Positions 5,970 through 8,117 of a stretch of DNA of 8,117 nucleotides are shown here, piece by piece; the stretch's first letter is position 1; every line of letters begins with the position of its first letter. The notes beneath the pieces were generated by a model. The model ran no database searches. It saw nothing but the letters and a program-made list of their open reading frames with translations, and was not told where the DNA came from. The position numbers and the translations under genes were made by a program. Source of the stretch: an uncultured Lachnospiraceae bacterium (GTDB taxonomy: Bacteria; Bacillota; Clostridia; Lachnospirales; Lachnospiraceae); contig CADCRB010000052.1 in assembly GCA_902803745.1 (NCBI GenBank), positions 1 through 8,117 of the forward strand, read 5' to 3'.

Positions 5970-7631
5970 TTATTGAAATATCGAGCCGCCTATGAATTCC
6001 CGTATGATAGAATTCTGCGGAATTCCCGAAGTATCTATCGAGAGGAAATACTGCAGGAATTTAAGCAGTCTTTTTGCCTCCTGATATCCTTCATCTTCTT
6101 CTCTTACACCGAAGAGCAAAGGTTCCACATAAGGCTTTAAGGCCGCGATCTCATATATATGCGCAGAGTTGAACAAGGCATCTGCGCCTTCCTGGAAAGG
6201 AAAAATGTATTTCTCTTCTCCCCTCCTTACGGAAGACCACATACTGAGAGTTCTGGATATGGAAGATCCTCTAGTATAATAATCCCTTACCATGCGTCTT
6301 ATCAGTCTGCCGTCTGTAGTCGGCACTCTGTTGTGCTCATCAACGTTAAGAGTGGTCAGGGCGCTTATATAGATCTTGTATTTGCTCTCCTTAGGAAGTG
6401 ACTGCGAGAGTTCGTCGTTGAGGCCATGGATACCCTCGCAGACAAGGATGTCGGATTCTTCTAAAGTCATATAGTCTCCCTTATACTCTCTCACTCCGAT
6501 CTTAAAGTTGAATTTCGGAAGCTCTACCGTCTCACCTTTAAGCAGAGATGTCATATCCTTGTTAAATCCTTCTACATCGATCGCTTCAAGACATTCGAAA
6601 TCATAATCTCCGTTTTCATCTCTGGGAGTATCCTCACGGTTCTTAAAATAATTATCGATCTCAATAGGATGCGGCTTAAGGCCATGAGCCTGCAGCTCAA
6701 TGGATAATCTGTGAGAGAAGGTTGTCTTTCCCGAAGAAGAAGGACCCGCTATCATAACAAATCTTACATTTCCCCTGTCGACTATATCCTTAGCGATCTC
6801 TGCTATCCTGCTTTCCATCAGGGCTTCCTGTACAAGGATTACTTCATTCATCCTGCCTTCTGATATTGCCACGTTCAATTCACCGACCGTGCCTATCCTC
6901 ATCATCTCACCCCATTTTGAGGATGATTTCATGGTTGCAAACAGCTTCGGGCTGTCTGAAAAAGGCGGTACGACTGTCGGGGCTTTTCTTTCAGGAAGCT
7001 GCAGCATAAGACCGTCATCATATTTATACAGATCAAAGTATTTAATATATCCGCAGCTTGGGAGCATATATCCGTAAAAGTAATCCTGAAAACCCTGAAG
7101 ACTGTATATGTTGATCTTGTCCGATCTTCTATACCTCAGGAGCCTTTCTTTATCATACATTCCTCTCTCATGGAACATCTTTATGACCTTGTCCAGAGAA
7201 TGGGAAGTTTTCTGGATCGGAGCGTCCTCATTGACAAGCTGTATCATTCGGGTCTTGATCTCTGCCACAAGATCATCAGTCAGAGCTGTCTTTCCTTCGT
7301 AACGGCAGTAGTATGCAGCTCCTATGGAGAAATCAACTATAAATTTACTTACATTTCCGCTTCCGATCACGTCATACAGGGATTTTATAAGAAGCAGTGA
7401 GGCGGATCTTTTGTAAGCTTTATGTCCGGAGGTGGAAGTCAGGTCCTCAAAGTCAATGTCACAGTCGGTTGTGACCATATGAAAAAGCTCCTTAAGCTTG
7501 TTGTCAACTTTTGCAAGGACAATGGCAGACTTGAAATCCTTCTGGAAATCTTTGGCTATAACAGAAAGCTTTGTTCCTGCTGGATATTCATATTCATTTC
7601 CTCTGTATCTCAGTTTGATCATCTCGTTCAT
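5970..7631 (-). CDS. Nucleoside (uridine) kinase with N-terminal TGS and ThrRS-like domains
   Basis: A protein of 553 residues in three parts. Residues about 4-65 form a TGS-like domain, as in threonyl-tRNA synthetase. Residues about 66-260 resemble the ThrRS second-additional/editing region. Residues about 285-500 form a uridine kinase/phosphoribulokinase P-loop domain. The kinase part has Walker A GPSSSGKTT (296-304), the acceptor-site segment IEIDNYF with Asp326, the Walker-B-like LVCEGIHGLN (396-405) and an Arg-rich RLIRRMVRDYYTRG lid (442-455). It should phosphorylate a nucleoside with NTP. Uridine is the likely substrate by family, but the specificity of this long clostridial form is not evident from sequence. 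The HSxxHL histidines of editing ThrRS appear replaced (RSASLLL, 75-81), so tRNA editing activity is unlikely. The ATG at 7631 follows AAGGAGA (7641-7647) at a 9-base spacing. The Nif3-family gene ends 18 bases upstream, so the two probably share an operon. Confidence 0.92.
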   Translation of the reverse strand: MNEMIKLRYRGNEYEYPAGTKLSVIAKDFQKDFKSAIVLAKVDNKLKELFHMVTTDCDIDFEDLTSTSGHKAYKRSASLLLIKSLYDVIGSGNVSKFIVDFSIGAAYYCRYEGKTALTDDLVAEIKTRMIQLVNEDAPIQKTSHSLDKVIKMFHERGMYDKERLLRYRRSDKINIYSLQGFQDYFYGYMLPSCGYIKYFDLYKYDDGLMLQLPERKAPTVVPPFSDSPKLFATMKSSSKWGEMMRIGTVGELNVAISEGRMNEVILVQEALMESRIAEIAKDIVDRGNVRFVMIAGPSSSGKTTFSHRLSIELQAHGLKPHPIEIDNYFKNREDTPRDENGDYDFECLEAIDVEGFNKDMTSLLKGETVELPKFNFKIGVREYKGDYMTLEESDILVCEGIHGLNDELSQSLPKESKYKIYISALTTLNVDEHNRVPTTDGRLIRRMVRDYYTRGSSISRTLSMWSSVRRGEEKYIFPFQEGADALFNSAHIYEIAALKPYVEPLLFGVREEDEGYQEAKRLLKFLQYFLSIDTSGIPQNSIIREFIGGSIFQ

Positions 7632-7649
7632 AATCTTTTCTCTCCTTGC

Positions 7650-8117
7650 TTATAATACGGCATATTGCCGTACAGTATCATCCTTGAAGACCGAAAGCTC
7701 CGGCATTGTTTTATTTATATATTTTTCGAGGTAGTCATTGAAAAGCTTTTCCACCCCGTAATGCCCGGCATCTATTATATTTATTCCCTTTTCGATCGCG
7801 TCAGTTCCGTCGTGATGCCCTATGTCGCCGGTGATAAGAACATCGCAGCCTTCAATATAGGCGTTATCAATACAGGATGAACCGGATCCGGGAAGCACGG
7901 CAACCTTTACAATTGTATCTTCAAGATTGCCATATACTGTAACATTCTCAAGTCCGAAGACTGTCTTTGTTTTTTCTGCAAGCTCCTTAAGGGTAAGGTC
8001 TTCTTTAAGATACCCCATCGCTCCAAGACCGAAATCCTCACTCAATGTAGGTTCCAGAACTCTGGTTTCAATTAGATCCAGTCTAGATGACGCTTCATTT
8101 GCCATACAGGTCACATC
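7650..8117 (-). CDS. Nif3-like (NIF3/YqfO/YbgI family) metal-binding protein, 5'-truncated by window edge
   Basis: The last 155 codons are present; the frame is open at the right edge, so the true start lies outside. The GTG at 8114 is simply an internal valine in FDVTCMANEA-like context. The family signature is GDIGHHDGTDAIEKG followed by IDAGHYGVE, where the HxxxE pair supplies two of the metal ligands; the other ligands sit in the missing N-terminal half. An LPGSGSS segment (74-80 of the visible part) is also typical. Nif3-like proteins are toroidal hexamers with a dinuclear metal site; they are often labelled GTP cyclohydrolase I type 2, but the physiological role is unsettled. In many Firmicutes the gene follows trmK (tRNA methyltransferase), which would lie beyond the right edge. 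Transcription probably continues into the kinase 18 bases downstream. Confidence 0.92.
   Translation of the reverse strand, partial: DVTCMANEASSRLDLIETRVLEPTLSEDFGLGAMGYLKEDLTLKELAEKTKTVFGLENVTVYGNLEDTIVKVAVLPGSGSSCIDNAYIEGCDVLITGDIGHHDGTDAIEKGINIIDAGHYGVEKLFNDYLEKYINKTMPELSVFKDDTVRQYAVL

Overview
All genes in this window read right to left (minus strand). The gene set points to a Clostridia member, most likely a Lachnospiraceae-type Firmicute. The evidence is an AGGAGG-type ribosome-binding site, a clostridial pyrB-pyrI pair with a zinc-binding regulatory subunit, a TGS-domain nucleoside kinase, a DUF815 ATPase, and an RNase P RNA of ancestral type A rather than the Bacillus type B. The taxonomic call is inferred from content only; no homology search was run.

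Layout in transcription order (right to left): (1) the C-terminal part of a Nif3-family metal-binding protein enters from the right edge and is followed after 18 bases by a 553-residue nucleoside kinase carrying N-terminal TGS/ThrRS-like domains. (2) The RNase P RNA gene rnpB follows, with its own promoter just past the kinase stop. (3) proA, pyrB and pyrI form a tight, probably translationally coupled cluster joining the second step of proline synthesis to the first committed step of pyrimidine synthesis. (4) A single-gene unit encodes a small secreted alanine-rich protein built of five 29-residue repeats. It has a near-consensus promoter with a palindrome inside it, a strong ribosome-binding site and a clear intrinsic terminator. 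(5) A DUF815 AAA+ ATPase follows whose start has no ribosome-binding site and lies about 7 bases from a TATAAT box. (6) A Ppx/GppA-family phosphatase runs off the left edge.

Most of the window is conserved housekeeping. The part least explained by known families is the secreted repeat protein and its control region (about 2130-2870). The repeat units are near-identical at DNA level and look mosaic. The 29-residue period fits a long, nearly untwisted helix, and the 17-base palindrome lies where a repressor or regulator could act. The plus strand carries no convincing gene; its open frames are shadows of the minus-strand genes and of rnpB.
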